From Ligustrum vulgare (lineage: Eukaryota > Streptophyta > Magnoliopsida > Lamiales > Oleaceae): a stretch of DNA of 64,000 nucleotides. The notes under the pieces are model-generated. The model was not told the DNA's origin, made no database searches, and saw only the letters and a program-made list of their open reading frames with translations. This document shows, one piece after another, positions 11,339-23,900 of the stretch (its first letter is position 1; each line of letters starts with the position of its first letter). Both the position numbers and the translations under genes were made by a program. The DNA is taken from contig OY743168.1 in NCBI GenBank assembly GCA_963555705.1, positions 97,997,425 to 98,061,424 of the forward strand. Reading direction: 5' to 3'.

Positions 11339-13951
11339 TTATGGTGGCTTAAAGGATGCTCGTGATGCCCTGCACTCTTTGCAATTTCCCGCCTTACATT
11401 TCTCAACATTTTTGCGCACTTTCTTGAATTCTTTATTGTTGATCTGAGTGCCACCTGGTTTTTCTTCTTGCTTCAAATTATTACGAAGTTCTTGCACCAC
11501 TTTTTCCAGTTTGAAGCAACTTTCTGTCTGATAATATTTGTTAAGGTATTGAGTGACACTGAAAGTCACTTGATCATCCTGAACCCTTAAGATCACCTCC
11601 CCCTTTTCAACATCTATCAAAGCTCGTCCCGTCGCCAGAAAAGGTCTACCAAAAATAAGTGGCATTTGACTGTCCTCTTCAATATCCAAAATCACGAAAT
11701 CCACTGGAAAAATGAATTTATTCATTTTAACTAAAATGTCCTCAATGACACCATATGGATGCTTCACAGATCTGTCAGCCAGCTGTAATGTGATTTTGGT
11801 TGGTTTGGGTTTCCCCAATCCAAGTTTCTTGTAAACTGAGAGAGGCATTAAATTGATACTTGCTCCCAAATCACACAAAACTCTATCAAATTTGAAATTT
11901 CCAATATCACAAGGGATAGAGAAACTCCCTGGATCTTTGAGTTTTGGAGGCAATTTATTTTGCAAAATTGCACTGCACTCCTCAGTTAAGGATATAGTCT
12001 CAAATTCCCTCAACTTCCTCTTTTTAGAAATCATCTCTTTCATAAACTTGAGGTAAGCTGGCATCTGAGCCAAAGCATCTGCAAATGGAATGTTGATATG
12101 CAATTTCTTGAATACTTCCAGAAATTTACTAAACTGCTTATCCATTTTGTGATTTTGCAAACGTTGGGGGAATGGGACTGGTGGGACATAGGTATTGATA
12201 GGCGATTGAGATTCTTCCTTTGATTTTGCAACATTATTTTGACAATTTGAATTTGATATCTCATTCGTCTCCATATCCTTGTCTTCATTTTCCATCAGCT
12301 TTTCCCTCTGTTCATATATCTTCTGATGTATTTCAGGCAATTGCACATCACTTTTGGTAGTGATAGCCTGAACATCCTTCTGTACCCTATTTCTTAGGAG
12401 TTTATGAGGGAAAGGGATTGGAGGTAGATATCCATTTGGTGGAAAATATTCCTCTGCGGGAATGTATGATTCATCCTCAACAGCTACCTCATAAGCTGGA
12501 GTATAGATTTTTTCCATTTCTACTGAAGAGATCATGTTGACTTGCTCCCTTGGATTTTTAACTGTGTTACTTGAGAGTGTTCCAGGTGCTCGCTCAGACA
12601 GTTGTTGAGCGATTTGACTTATCTGATTTTCAAGCCCTTTAAGTGCAGCCGAATGATTTTGTATGGTTGTTTGATGTAGTTCAAACATTTTATCAGTCTT
12701 CTGCATGTGCTTTTGAAACATTTCCCCCAAACTTGGTCTTCTCTCCTGCATTGGTTGGTTAAACTCATTTTGATTGTTAGACCATTTGAAGTTTGGGTGT
12801 TGTCTCCAACCAGGGTTGTAAGTAGGAGCATATGGGTCATTCTGTTGTTGATGATTGTTTTGCACAAAATTAACCTGCTCCTCTTTTGAAGCCAACAACA
12901 TGCAATTTTCGGTTGAATGGTTCGCGCTACAATTCTCACACACTACTGGTGATGGAATGGCGTAAACTCCTTGATGATGTGAAAACAACATGTCAACCTT
13001 TTTTGTTAGCGCAGCAAGTTGCACATTTGTACTGGTCAGTGCATCTACATCATGTATTCCAGCAACTCTTTTGTGCACTGTTCTTTCAGACGTGAACATG
13101 GTGTGTGTTTTTGCAATGAGTTCCACCAAGTCCCATGCTTGGTTGACACTTTTATTGGTAATAGACCCGCCAGCTGATGAGTCCACTATGGATTTGTAAA
13201 TTGGTGACAACCCAGAGTAAAAGTATTGAACTTGAAGGCCTTTATTAAATCCATGATATGGGCATTTTCTAAGAAGATCCTTAAATCTACCCCAAGATTC
13301 ATGAAAACTCTCACCGTCTAGTTGTTGAAAAGTAGATATCTCCAATTTTAGTTTAGCTACTTTAGCGGGTGAAAAATATTTGTTACAGAATTTTCTAGTT
13401 AAGTCATCCCATGTAACTATACTAGATTCAGGCTCAGAATCAAGCCACTCCAATGCACTATCTCTTAAAGTGTAAGGAAATAGTCGCAAACGAATGGCAT
13501 CATCGTTTATGCCTTGAAATTGGAAATTTTGGCACATTCTCCCAAATCTTGCAACATGTGCGTTGGGGTCCTCATGTGCCTTTCCAAAAAATTGGAGATT
13601 ATTACTGAAAAGGTTTATTAAATCTGCTTTTAATTGAAAGTCATTCCTTCCAAAAGGCGGATATAATATACTAGAACGGTTTGCAGTGGCAACAGGAGTC
13701 AAGAATTGACCCATAGGAAGATCTCCTACATTATCATCTTGAACATTAGGTTCATGGACTTGATTGTTTTGCACTGCTGCATTTTGACCAGGAGGTAATG
13801 CAGCTGCATTCGGGTTTAGTTCAATGTGTTCCAAAGGATTGATTGGATTGGCCATTTGGTTCAGATTTTGTTGTTCCCTACGTCGTCCTCTAAAGAATTG
13901 TTCAATTTCAGGTTCGAAAGGTAAAAGATTTCCCCTTTGCGAACGGAGCAT
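11339..13951 (-). CDS. Athila Gag-protease polyprotein (870 codons, intact ORF)
   Basis: Retrotransposon capsid/nucleocapsid precursor with an aspartic protease. Residues about 90-300 form the retrotransposon gag domain (RLRLFPYTLRDSALEWLDS, then KFCNKYFSPAKVAKLK). A short Cys/His knuckle CENCSANHSTENC lies near residue 345. Residues about 690-800 form the protease, with LCDLGASINLMP as the catalytic Asp region (D-L-G-A) and LIFGRPFLATGRALIDV as the second conserved block. The C terminus is basic and Cys-containing (KCKAGNCKECRAS), then stops. No RT follows. The ORF is uninterrupted over 2.6 kb, notable because element 2 and the Tat element have broken ORFs. It starts about 165 bp after the primer site, as expected for gag. 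Confidence 0.9.
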   Translation of the reverse strand: MLRSQRGNLLPFEPEIEQFFRGRRREQQNLNQMANPINPLEHIELNPNAAALPPGQNAAVQNNQVHEPNVQDDNVGDLPMGQFLTPVATANRSSILYPPFGRNDFQLKADLINLFSNNLQFFGKAHEDPNAHVARFGRMCQNFQFQGINDDAIRLRLFPYTLRDSALEWLDSEPESSIVTWDDLTRKFCNKYFSPAKVAKLKLEISTFQQLDGESFHESWGRFKDLLRKCPYHGFNKGLQVQYFYSGLSPIYKSIVDSSAGGSITNKSVNQAWDLVELIAKTHTMFTSERTVHKRVAGIHDVDALTSTNVQLAALTKKVDMLFSHHQGVYAIPSPVVCENCSANHSTENCMLLASKEEQVNFVQNNHQQQNDPYAPTYNPGWRQHPNFKWSNNQNEFNQPMQERRPSLGEMFQKHMQKTDKMFELHQTTIQNHSAALKGLENQISQIAQQLSERAPGTLSSNTVKNPREQVNMISSVEMEKIYTPAYEVAVEDESYIPAEEYFPPNGYLPPIPFPHKLLRNRVQKDVQAITTKSDVQLPEIHQKIYEQREKLMENEDKDMETNEISNSNCQNNVAKSKEESQSPINTYVPPVPFPQRLQNHKMDKQFSKFLEVFKKLHINIPFADALAQMPAYLKFMKEMISKKRKLREFETISLTEECSAILQNKLPPKLKDPGSFSIPCDIGNFKFDRVLCDLGASINLMPLSVYKKLGLGKPKPTKITLQLADRSVKHPYGVIEDILVKMNKFIFPVDFVILDIEEDSQMPLIFGRPFLATGRALIDVEKGEVILRVQDDQVTFSVTQYLNKYYQTESCFKLEKVVQELRNNLKQEEKPGGTQINNKEFKKVRKNVEKCKAGNCKECRASRASFKPP

Positions 13952-14115
13952 AAAAGGCTAAGAAGAAATTTTTTTTTTTTTTTTTGAAAATTTTGAGAAT
14001 TTTTTTATGTTTTTGTTGTTTTTGAATCAAAATACTAAAAACTTAGGGCAAACTAAATCTAAAAACTAAGAATGCTAAAAATCAAAATAAATAAATAAAT
14101 AACAAATTAAAATAG

Positions 14116-14133
14116 TCCCCGGAAACGGCGCCA
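14116..14133 (-). other. Primer binding site of Athila element 1 (tRNA-Asp type)
   Basis: Minus-strand TGGCGCCGTTTCCGGGGA lies 6 bp inside the 5' LTR. It matches the 3' end complement of plant tRNA-Asp, with one mismatch relative to the site in the second Athila element (GTTGCC against GTTTCC). Confidence 0.8.
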
Positions 14134-14139
14134 AAAACT

Positions 14140-15869
14140 TGTTGTGAGAATAATATTATCGCAAGTGTACGATATCGCTACAAGTAATAAAAGTGGACTT
14201 TTGAGTCCGAGTTGTCGATCCCACGAGGACTATTTAATTCGCTATAAATTTACTTCGAATATAGAATTCCTAGACAAAAATCAAAACTAACTAAGAAAAT
14301 AAATTGTAAAATAATAAAAACGAAAACGACAAATAATTGGAAATCACTGAAATAAACAAATCAATTAAAATAAACAATAACAAATTAAACTAAAAACAAT
14401 TAACGAAAGCAAGAAACAAACGTGGTGGATTTTAAACAATTGAATGAATATCGGGACTAACGATTTCGAAATAACGTTCTAACTTAATTTCTCATCTCAA
14501 GTTGTTTTCTAAAATTGTATTTGGTCGAATTCACGCATATATCCAATTTACCTCTCTCGAGTTCAAATTAGACCTATTTAACTAAGTCAACCATGTATCT
14601 CTACAGCGGGTCAGAGTTCTCCTTAACTAAATGCATTAAATTTTCTAGGAATTCCTAAGTGACCACATGCAACCACAAATTCATATCTCTATCTTTTTGT
14701 TGAGATTGCCGGATTTTATTACGTGATCTAATTGTTAACTCACCTCTCGGATTATGAAAACAACCATTAAATCATGAATTGGTGATCAAGCAACTCAAGC
14801 ATTTAACTCAATAATAAAATCAATACATGAAATAAAGCACCAACTTAAGAATTAAAATCAAACTAGAAACATTAAATCTATATCGTTAATCCCGATTATT
14901 AAATTTAGCTACTCATGTTATTGGGAGAAAAATCAATAAATAATGTAAATAAAACCCGGAGTTTGAAGTGTTGAAAAATTGGCATCTCCTTGTTCCACAT
15001 ATTTCCCAAAGCTGTCTCCTTTTTCTTCCAACACGCAGCCAACTTCTCCCAATAACCAACCAATTAATTCCTCTCTCCCTTTTGTTTTTAACTCACAGCA
15101 ATGCACTTTTTATTATCTCAAATTGGTTGCCTCAATATAATTCCTTTCTCCCTTTAATCACCACCATGCACCCTTAATTAATCCCAATATAGCCCCCATA
15201 AACCAACCAATTAATTGCTCCCAGTCGTGAACAAAATTAATCCAGCCACCACTTCTTTCAACTAACGGCCTGCCCTCTTTTCTAACTCCCAGCTGCCGGT
15301 CACTTTCTCTTCTGTCTTACGGCCCTTCTTGGCTCCAGCAATGTCTCTCCTCAATGTGTGTATATGTATATTAATGAAGAATATCACCACTCAAGGATTC
15401 TCCCCAGGTCGGCTGCACTCCCTCTGCTTTCACGGCTGTCCTCTCTCTTATCTCACAATTCCACTAGGCTGCTCTTGTTTTTTCTTTGTTCCTCACGGCT
15501 CCCAGCAGCTCTCTCCCATCTTCAGCAATATGTGTGTATATATATATATACACAAATTAACCCTAAGGCCAAAATCAAATAAATTGTTCTTCAAGTTACT
15601 CAATTCTTCCATATATGATAAGTTAGTCATTGAGTTAATTGCACATTCGGTCTTCAACTTTTGAGAGTGTACACTTTAGTCATTTTTCTTCGTTTTATCT
15701 CAATATTCGTCCAATTGTTGCGTGATTGCTTCAATTCCTCATTTTCTTGATTTTGGGATAAAACCTGAAATAATGACAAATAAACACAAACTAAGTAGAA
15801 TTTATTCGAGAAAAACAATATAATATCCTAATTTCGACAGATAAATAAGTGTATAAAATACACTTATCA
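14140..15869 (-). repeat. 5' LTR of Athila element 1 (complete, 1,730 bp)
   Basis: Begins TGATAAGTGTATTTTATACA and ends TATTCTCACAACA in minus sense, with TG/CA ends. The right border abuts the TACAT duplication. The short near-palindrome tgtataaaatacac sits at the 5' terminus. ORFs inside (for example at 15329-15664) read through low-complexity cytosine/thymine-rich sequence and are not credible genes. Confidence 0.9.
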
Positions 15870-15874
15870 TACAT

Positions 15875-17920
15875 CATCTAAAACTTTTTTTTTTTTTTGA
15901 AAGTAAGTCGGATCCTTTTAATTGTTAGCAAGAGTTCTAATCTGCGCTAGACAAGGTGATTTGATTTATGTTTCAATTTTTGCAAGCCATTTCAAATCGT
16001 TAAATTGTTTACGAAAAATTTAAAAATAAATTAATTTAAATTTTATACAACCCAAGTAAAACTAAACACGTTTCAATTAAAAAGATACATCAATATTAGA
16101 TTCAACCTATTTTGACAATTATCCATCATAATTAATTAATTAATTAATACCCAACTATCTAGCGTTATCACAATTTTGGACATCCAAAACTCCCAATCTG
16201 ACTAAACTAAACGATTGTTGTTGAGGCTGTTGAGCAATATTCATCGATCGTCCATCACAATTGAACAGACAATTGAATCTAGTTTTAATTTAAATTTTAA
16301 ACTCCCTCCATTCTTTATTTTATTGGTAATTGTGTGCGTGTGCGTGTCTTTTTTTTTTTTTTTGTGTCGAGCTCCCTTAAATTTTTAGCTAAACGTTATT
16401 TTTATTTGCATCTCATTTTCTAATCAGGTCACTTAATTTATTATTTATTTTTTAACTTATTGCTCGATTTTACTGTTAATTACTAGAATGATTTGGTATA
16501 TTTATTACTTGAATATTCATTGTGAAGATTTGATCAAGAATCCTTGCACCATATTACTGGGTAGAATTGAATGCAAATACATTAGTACAAGATTGTCTCA
16601 TAAATTGCTAAATATTTGTTAATATTCGTATCAACAATTTCTATCGGGAATTCATTTCCTAATTGTTCTCAGATTCTTGATTCCTTTAAGAGTTCATTGA
16701 TTGCAAAAATTGTTGAGACCGCGATTTGCACATACTAATGAATCTATAATGATCAATATTTGGTGTGGATGGAAGCATTCAATGATTCAATGGAAAACTG
16801 TAGGAGGTAGTTTCTTTTAATTATAGTTAAAAATTAAATATATTATATTCTTATCTTATCTTATGATGATGAAGAAGAAGAAGAAGAAGAATGTGTTACA
16901 ACGTGAGATGTTGCGTAAATTAATATCGACTAAGAAATTAGAACTCTTTCTATTATGTTATATATATTGCATTGTAATTATTAAATAAAAGTGTAGAACT
17001 TTGGTTTGTAATATTTATGATAATATTTACTAAACGTAAAGGTAGTTTACTTTGGAAAAGGACAAATCTTTTTAAATCGGTTGATTTGAAAATTTGTTCT
17101 AAACCGTCCAAAAACCATGTTCACCCCTAGAGGCTGGAAGAAACTATTCATAAGGATATAAGGACTCGTTTGATAGCGAGATTGAAGTTAGGATGAAAAG
17201 AAAATAAATTCCGGAAATTTGAACTCGTGGTAATTCATTTTCCTAAAGAATTGAAAGTTTAATGTGTTTGATTGGTTAAATTTTTTAAGTGAAAAAAGTA
17301 AGAAATTTTTCATGTTTTGTTGTTTGATTGACATTATTTTTCATGACAAATAAAACAAATGTAGCTATTTTAATCAAAAAATTATTTTTTTCACATATTT
17401 GTACTTGATAATGATAATAATAATAATAATAATAATTTTTGAAAAATAAATAAATCAATTAACAACAACAAAAATAATTAAACGAAGCATTTAATGATTT
17501 GTCATTTAAAGGTGATAACTAATTATCACCTCTTGACTAAAAATTGTTTGTCTTGAAAATAAAGAATTGCATCAATTCCCATATAAGTAGCAAAACGAAT
17601 TCCTAGCCAAATTTAAGTTATCAAACACCATTAAAATTGGAAAGTTGGAAAACAAATTCTTACTTCCCAGACAAATGTGGCATATCAAACACTACCTAAG
17701 TTGCTACATAAGCGAATGGTCGGGGACATCGTTACCCAAGATATGAAGGTTAAGAACCTATTTGTACTTTTCACAAAGATTAGGGATCCACAACAAGTTT
17801 TCCTAAAAATAACTTGTAACGTATTGAGGAAAAGAAAAAAAAAATGACACACATCACTCGGTGGTGTTCGTTTTATGCCAAAAGACAATTTCATTTATGA
17901 CAATTATTTTCTACTGATAT
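15875..17920. other. Intergenic DNA between the Athila element and MYB copy 1
   Basis: AT-rich with simple repeats: ttaattaa repeats near 16130-16150, a (GAA)n tract at about 16867-16890, and (TAA)n near 17416-17440. About 17160-17700 begins with ggactcgtttgatagcgag and ends with tatcaaacactacct, complementary-looking ends of a possible MITE. No gene was recognised. The last part should be the MYB promoter. Confidence 0.5.
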
Positions 17921-17943
17921 AGCCATTGCAAGCACATTTCACC
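17921..17943 (+). promoter_or_regulatory. Conserved upstream block of MYB copy 1
   Basis: The segment agccattgcaagcacattt followed by cacc also occurs upstream of MYB copy 2 with 20 of 23 bases identical. It is 54 bp before the ATG here and 55 bp before it in copy 2. It is a retained core-promoter or 5'-leader block of the duplicated gene. The shared position supports the ATG at 17998 and not an upstream start. Confidence 0.6.
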
Positions 17944-17997
17944 CACTCTCCAACACTGATACCAACTTCTCCTTCTCTTCAAGTGACTGTGTTCCTC

Positions 17998-20900
17998 ATG
18001 GAGATTGATACCTGTTCCAAACAAATTCCGATATCGCGTCGGAAAATTTGCTCTGAGAGTTTTCCGGTGGGTTTTTCTTCTTTTTCTAAACTTTCAAACC
18101 GGAGTATTGATGGTTCTTCTTCAAATCCATTTTCGAGCTTTTCTGCTCCATCAAATGACACAAAATTTGCAAAAGATAGTACAGAAACCCACATGCATGG
18201 CCGAAGATTTTTGGATTTAAATTCTGAAGCTTCATTGCAAACAATGGATCAGTTTCAGATCAACGAACAATTGGATCCCGATTCGAGCTTGGTTTTGGAC
18301 TGTAAACTCGAAAGGAGAACCAGATTGAATAATAAAAGTAAGAAGAAACCCAATATAAATATAATTAAAGGGCAATGGACTCTTGAAGAAGACAGGTAAT
18401 TTTTACCGTAATTTTTTCTCCAAATATTTTAAGTTTTAACTTTCACCTGCGAAAATCTTATCTTTAGCTGACGGCATATTTTCTGGAACTATAGAAAGTT
18501 TTTTTATTTTTTATTTTTTTTATTTTTTGGATGTGTGGTTTAGATTGATTTGAAAATTAAAAAATTGGGAGCTTGACTAAGGATGGATAGTTGAAATTGA
18601 GTTTGAAATTTTTTTGTAAAAATTCTTGATAGTGTTGAAAAATGGAGCTAAATGTGGAAAATAAAGCCAACTTTGTTGAAATTGGCAAGCCACCATTAAT
18701 AGTCCATGTTCACACCTATTTGGTAAGACACCATTAGCCTACAATCCTCATATGTTCACACCTATTTTATTCCTTCCATTGTTGATTCTTTGTCCAAACT
18801 TTCCCTATAAATAGAGGGCAAAACCTCAATGAAAAATGCATCACCACAATATAGAGTCTTCTTGTGTAGAAGAGTAACACAATCAAGAGGTGTTCACAAA
18901 ATAGAGAGAAAATTGAGTTGGAGAGAATAGCCTTTGCATAGGCAGATAAAAATACAGTGTAGTATTTTTGTACTCCTCATTTTTTCGAGTTAGTGAAATA
19001 TATTGGTGTGGGTCCGTGGACGTAGGCAAATTGCTGAACCACGTAAATCTTTGTGTTTCGTATTTGCATTTTATTTTTGCGTATTTATATTTTCTCAGTC
19101 CAATTTATTTGTGTCACATCGATCCTGCGCGGGATTAGTTGCGTCCTAATTCCCAACAATTGGTATCAGAGCTTTGGCTCATTGAGATCTTTTGAAATTC
19201 TTAGTATGCTCTGTGGTTGCAGCTTTGACTGATCTTCCACATCAGAAAAGATTTCTTTAGACTGTTTTGTGATTGAGTGTGAACAATGTCGACAGATGAG
19301 AAAATATCCAAAATTGACAAATTTGATGGTTCAAATTTTGGATTTTGGAAAATGCAAATGGAGGACTATCTGTACCAGAAGGATCTATACAAGCCACTAA
19401 AAGAAAAGCCAGAAGATATAAGCCAGGGGGATTGGGAGTTGCTTGATCGAAAAGCACTCGGCACAATCAGGCTGACGTTGTCAAAGTCAGTAGCCTTCAA
19501 CATAAAAAATGAGAAGACGACAGAGTCTCTCATGGCAGCCCTTTCTAGCATGTACGAACAACCATCTGCAGCAAATAAAGTCCACTTAATTAAAAAGCTG
19601 TTCAATATGAAGATGACCGAAGGCGGAAGATTTGGGGAGCACCTAAATGAATTCAATGAAGTGACGGACCAGCTAAACACAGTCGAAATCACTTTTAGTG
19701 ATGAAGTTCGAGCTCTGTTAATTCTTGGGCAGTTGCCAGACAGCTGGAATGGTACAGTCACAGCAATTAGTGGCTCTGCCGGAAAGTCAAAATTGAAGTT
19801 CGATGATGTCGTAAGCATGATCTTAACGGAGGAGATCAGACGACAATCAGAAGGTGCCTCAACTTCAGGATCGGCGTTGAACGTGGAAAGCAGAGGCAGA
19901 AATTCTAACAGAGGAAATGGGCGGGGCAATGGAAAATTCAGAAGTGGAAGATCAAGATCCAGAAATCCAAACAATTCCAACAAAACTAAGGTTGTGGAAT
20001 GTTGGAAGTGTGGGAAAACCGGTCATTACAAAAATCAGTGCACAGCACCTCCAAAAGAAAAGGAGGACAGGACAGAAGTCAATGTTGTGGAAGAGGAAGC
20101 GGACGATGATTTGATATGCTCTTTGGAGAGAAAAACGGAATACTGGGTGATTGATTCCGGAGCATCTTTTCATGCTACCTCAAACAAGGAGTTTTTTGTA
20201 AACTATACGCGGGGTGATTTTGGTAGAGTCTATCTCGGTAATGATCAACCGTGTGACGTGGTCGGAAAAGGTGATGTACAGATCAAGATCAATGGATCTG
20301 TGTGGAAGCTGAAGGACGTGAGACATATTCCAGAATTGAGGAAGAACTTGATCTCCGTCAAGCAATTGTCGGGAGAAGGACATGTCACCACCTTCTCTGG
20401 TGATAACTGGAAGATCACCAAGGGCGCCATGATTATCGCTCGAGGCAAGGATACTGGCACCCTCTACACAACGGCGGATGCTTGTGTGACAATTGCAGTT
20501 GCTGAAAGCAAGGAGGGCCCAAACTTGTGGCACCAGAGACTTGGGCATATGAGTCAAAAGGGACTCAAGTATATGCATGCAAAGGGGAAACTACCAAAGC
20601 TTCAGTCTACTGATATAGACTTATGCGAGAGTTGCATCTTTGGGAAGCAAACCAGGGTGAGTTTCAACACTAGTGGTAGAACTCGGAAGCGAGAGAAGCT
20701 TGAGTTAGTCCACACAGACGTTTGGGGACCAACCGCAGTTTCATCTATTGGCGGAAAGTCATACTTTGTGACTTTCATTGATGACCACTCGAGAAAAGTG
20801 TGGGTTTATTTCTTGAGACACAAGTCCGAAGTATTCGATGTGTTCAAGAAATGGAAAGCCATGGTGGAAAATGAAACAGGATTGCGAGTAAAGAAGCTGA

Positions 20901-23900
20901 GGTCCGACAACGGAGGAGAATATACGGATATGGCGTTCAAGAAGTTCTGTTACCAGAATGGCATCAAAATGGAGAGGACGTTGCCAGGGACTCCACAGCA
21001 AAATGGAGTTGCAGAACGTATGAACCGGACATTAACGGAGAGAGCCAGAAGCATGAGGTTACATGCAGGCTTGCCCAAACAGTTTTGGGCAGAAGCAGTC
21101 AACACAGCGGTGTACTTGATCAATCGAGGACCCTCGGTACCGTTGGAGTACAGGATACCGGAGGAAGTATGGAGCAGAAAAGAAATAAAACTTTCCCACT
21201 TGAAAGTTTTTGGATGTGTCGCATATGCACATATTAGTGACCAGGCAAGGGGCAAGTTAGACCCCAAATCACTAAAGTGCACATTCATTGGATATGGAGG
21301 AGATGAGTTCGGCTACCGCTTATGGGATGACCAGAACAGAAAGGTCATCAGAAGCAGGGATGTCATATTCAACGAGAAGGTTATGTACAAGGACAGAAAT
21401 GCAGTGCAGTCCGATGACACAGTACATGATGATCCAACATATGTTGAGTTGGATGCTCCAGAAAGTAGTACGTCGCAGCAGACAGAGGAGGATCTGCAGT
21501 TACAGGAGCCTGTTCTAGAGACTGATGCATCACAGTCTCCAGTCCCTGTTCTTAGAAGGTCAACCAGACCTCATGTTCCAAATAGAAAGTACATGAGCTA
21601 CATGTTACTTACTGATGCAGGTGAACCTGAATGCTATCATGAGGCATGTCAGGTCGGTGATTCTGGCAAGTGGGAGCTTGCGATGAAAGACGAGATAAAA
21701 TCTCTCATCTCTAACCAGACGTGGGAACTAGCCGAGTTACCTACAGGAAAGAGAGCTCTACACAATAAGTGGGTGTACAGAATCAAGGAAGAACATGACG
21801 GATCAAAGAGATACAAGGCGAGGTTCGTGGTCAAAGGTTTCCAGCAGAAAGAAGGAATTGACTACACAGAAATATTTTCGCCAGTTCTGAAGCTGACAAC
21901 AATCAGATCAGTCTTGAGTATTGTTGCAGCAGAGGGTTTGCACTTGGAGCAGTTAGATGTAAAAACTGCTTTCCTCCATGGTGACCTTGAGGAGGAAATA
22001 TATATGCAGCAGCCAGAAGGCTTCTCAGTCAAAGGAAAGGAGAAGCTCGTTTGCAAATTGAAGAAGAGCCTGTATGGCTTAAAGTAAGCCCCGAGACAGT
22101 GGTACAAGAAGTTCGACAGATTTATGCAGAAAAATGGCTACTTCAAATGTAATGCTGACCATTGTTGCTACTTCAGGAGATTCGAGTCCAGTTATATAAT
22201 TTTGCTACTTTATGTCGATGATATGTTAGTAGCAAGCTCAGATATGGACGAAATCAAGAAGTTAAAGATGCAGCTGTCAGCAGAATTCGAAATGAAGGAC
22301 TTGGGTGCAGCAAAGCAGATTCTCGGAATGAGGATTTTCAGAGATAAGCAGAAGGGTATCTTGCAGTTATCTCAGGCCAAGTACATTAGTCAAGTTCTGC
22401 AGAGATTTAACATGTGCAGTGCGAAGGCTGTCAGCACGCCACTAGCTAATCACTTCCGTCTATCTAGTGATCAGAGTCCTAAGATAAAGGACGAGATAAA
22501 CTTCATGGCTAAAATACCATATGCCTCAGCCATTGGAAGTTTGATGTATGCCATGGTTTGTACCAGACCAGATATTGCTCATGCAGTGGGAGTTGTGAGC
22601 AGGTTTATGGCAAATCCAGGAAAGCAGCATTGGGAAGCAGTAAAGTGGATATTAAGATATCTACGGGGAACTACTGATAGATGCTTATGCTTTGGACGAG
22701 GCGAGGTGACTCTACAAGGTTTTGTAGATGCAGATTTTGCTGGTGAGGTAGATCGCAGAAGGAGCACTACTGGTTATGTTTTCACAGTAGGTACTACTGC
22801 AGTTAGCTGGATTTCGCAGATACAGAAGATTGTTGCTCTATCCACTACAGAAGCAGAGTACGTGGCAGTAACCGAGGCTAGCAAATAAATGATCTGGTTA
22901 CAGGGTTTGTTGGCAGAATTGGGATTCAGTCAGGAGAAGAATGTTTTGCACAGTGATAGTCAGAGTGCGATACATCTGGCAAAGAATTCAGCATTTCATT
23001 CTAGAACCAAGCACATTGGACTCCGTTATCATTTCATCAGGTCTCTTTTGGAGGATGAAATATTAACATTAGAGAAGATCCAGGGCAGTAAGAACCCAGC
23101 CGACATGATGACCAAGACAGTAACAAAAGAAAAATTGGAGCTGTGCTCAGCTTCAATTGGTCTTCTGAAGTGAAGACAAAGGAAATGACTCACACCATAT
23201 TTCACAAGGAGTTGCAAGAAGGAGATATCTCAGGGGAAGCCACATTTGTCCCCAAGTGGGAGATTGTTGAAAAATGGAGCTAAATGTGGAAAATAAAGCC
23301 AACTTTGTTGAAATTGGCAAGTCACCATTAATAGTCCATGTTCACACCTATTTGGTAAGACACCATTAGCCTACAATCCTCATATGTTCACACCTATTTT
23401 ATTCCTTCCATTGTTGATTCTTTGTCCAAACTTTCCCTATAAATAGAGGGCAAAACCTCAATGAAAAATGCATCACCACAATATAGAGTCTTCTTGTGTA
23501 GAAGAGTAACACAATCAAGAGGTGTTCACAAAATAGAGAGAAAAGTGAGTTGGAGAGAATAGCCTTTGCATAGGCAGATAAAAATACAGTGTAGTATTTT
23601 TGTACTCCTCATTTTTTCGAGTTAGTGAAATATATTGGTGTGGGTCCGTGGACGTAGGCAAATTGCTGAACCACGTAAATCTTTGTGTTTCGTATTTGCA
23701 TTTTATTTTTGCGTATTTATATTTTCTCAGTCCAATTTATTTGTGTCACATCGATCCTGGGCGGGATTAGTTGCGTCCTAATTCCCAACAGATAGAGCAA
23801 ACGAGCTCTTATTCGATCAAATTTTTATCAAAATTTAAAACTTTTTTTCCCGTTTTTATCTTTAGATTATTGAGTGAGTTGGTCGAGAAGCATGGTGTAA

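Larger units (their letters stand above)
11103..15869 (-). mobile_element. Athila-lineage Ty3/gypsy element with only gag-protease, non-autonomous
   Basis: The element starts TGATAAGTGTATTTTATACA (minus sense, from 15869) and ends at 11103. It is flanked by the perfect 5-bp duplication TACAT (11098-11102 and 15870-15874). Parts in minus order are a complete 5' LTR (1,730 bp), a tRNA-Asp-type primer site, one gag-protease ORF, a short non-coding tail with a box shared with the other Athila element, and a 127-bp remnant of the 3' LTR. Reverse transcriptase, RNase H, integrase and the env-position region are all absent. The perfect duplication shows the outer ends are original. Lineage rests on the gag sequence type and the primer site. 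Confidence 0.9.
18633..23790 (+). mobile_element. Ty1/copia element, Tork/Tnt1-like, full length, in MYB intron 1
   Basis: Complete 5,158-bp element with two 526-bp LTRs, an initiator-Met-type primer site, one gag-pol frame and a polypurine tract, flanked by the perfect duplication GATAG (18628-18632 and 23791-23795). It lies in the same orientation as the host MYB gene. The LTRs differ at three positions (c/t in aagccacca, t/g in gaaaattgag, c/g in ctgcgcggg), so the insertion is recent. Two nonsense codons make it non-autonomous now. Confidence 0.97.

Noticed and set aside
14116..14133. tRNA-Asp-like sequence as a tRNA gene (also 49977-49994)
   Set aside because: Only the 3' 18 bases are present, next to an LTR; these are primer sites.
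17926..17997. Upstream in-frame extension of MYB copy 1
   Set aside because: It has no ATG start, covers the conserved upstream block shared with copy 2, and copy 2 begins at the equivalent of 17998.
19366..19983. 205-codon minus-strand ORF
   Set aside because: Shadow of the copia gag reading frame on the opposite strand.
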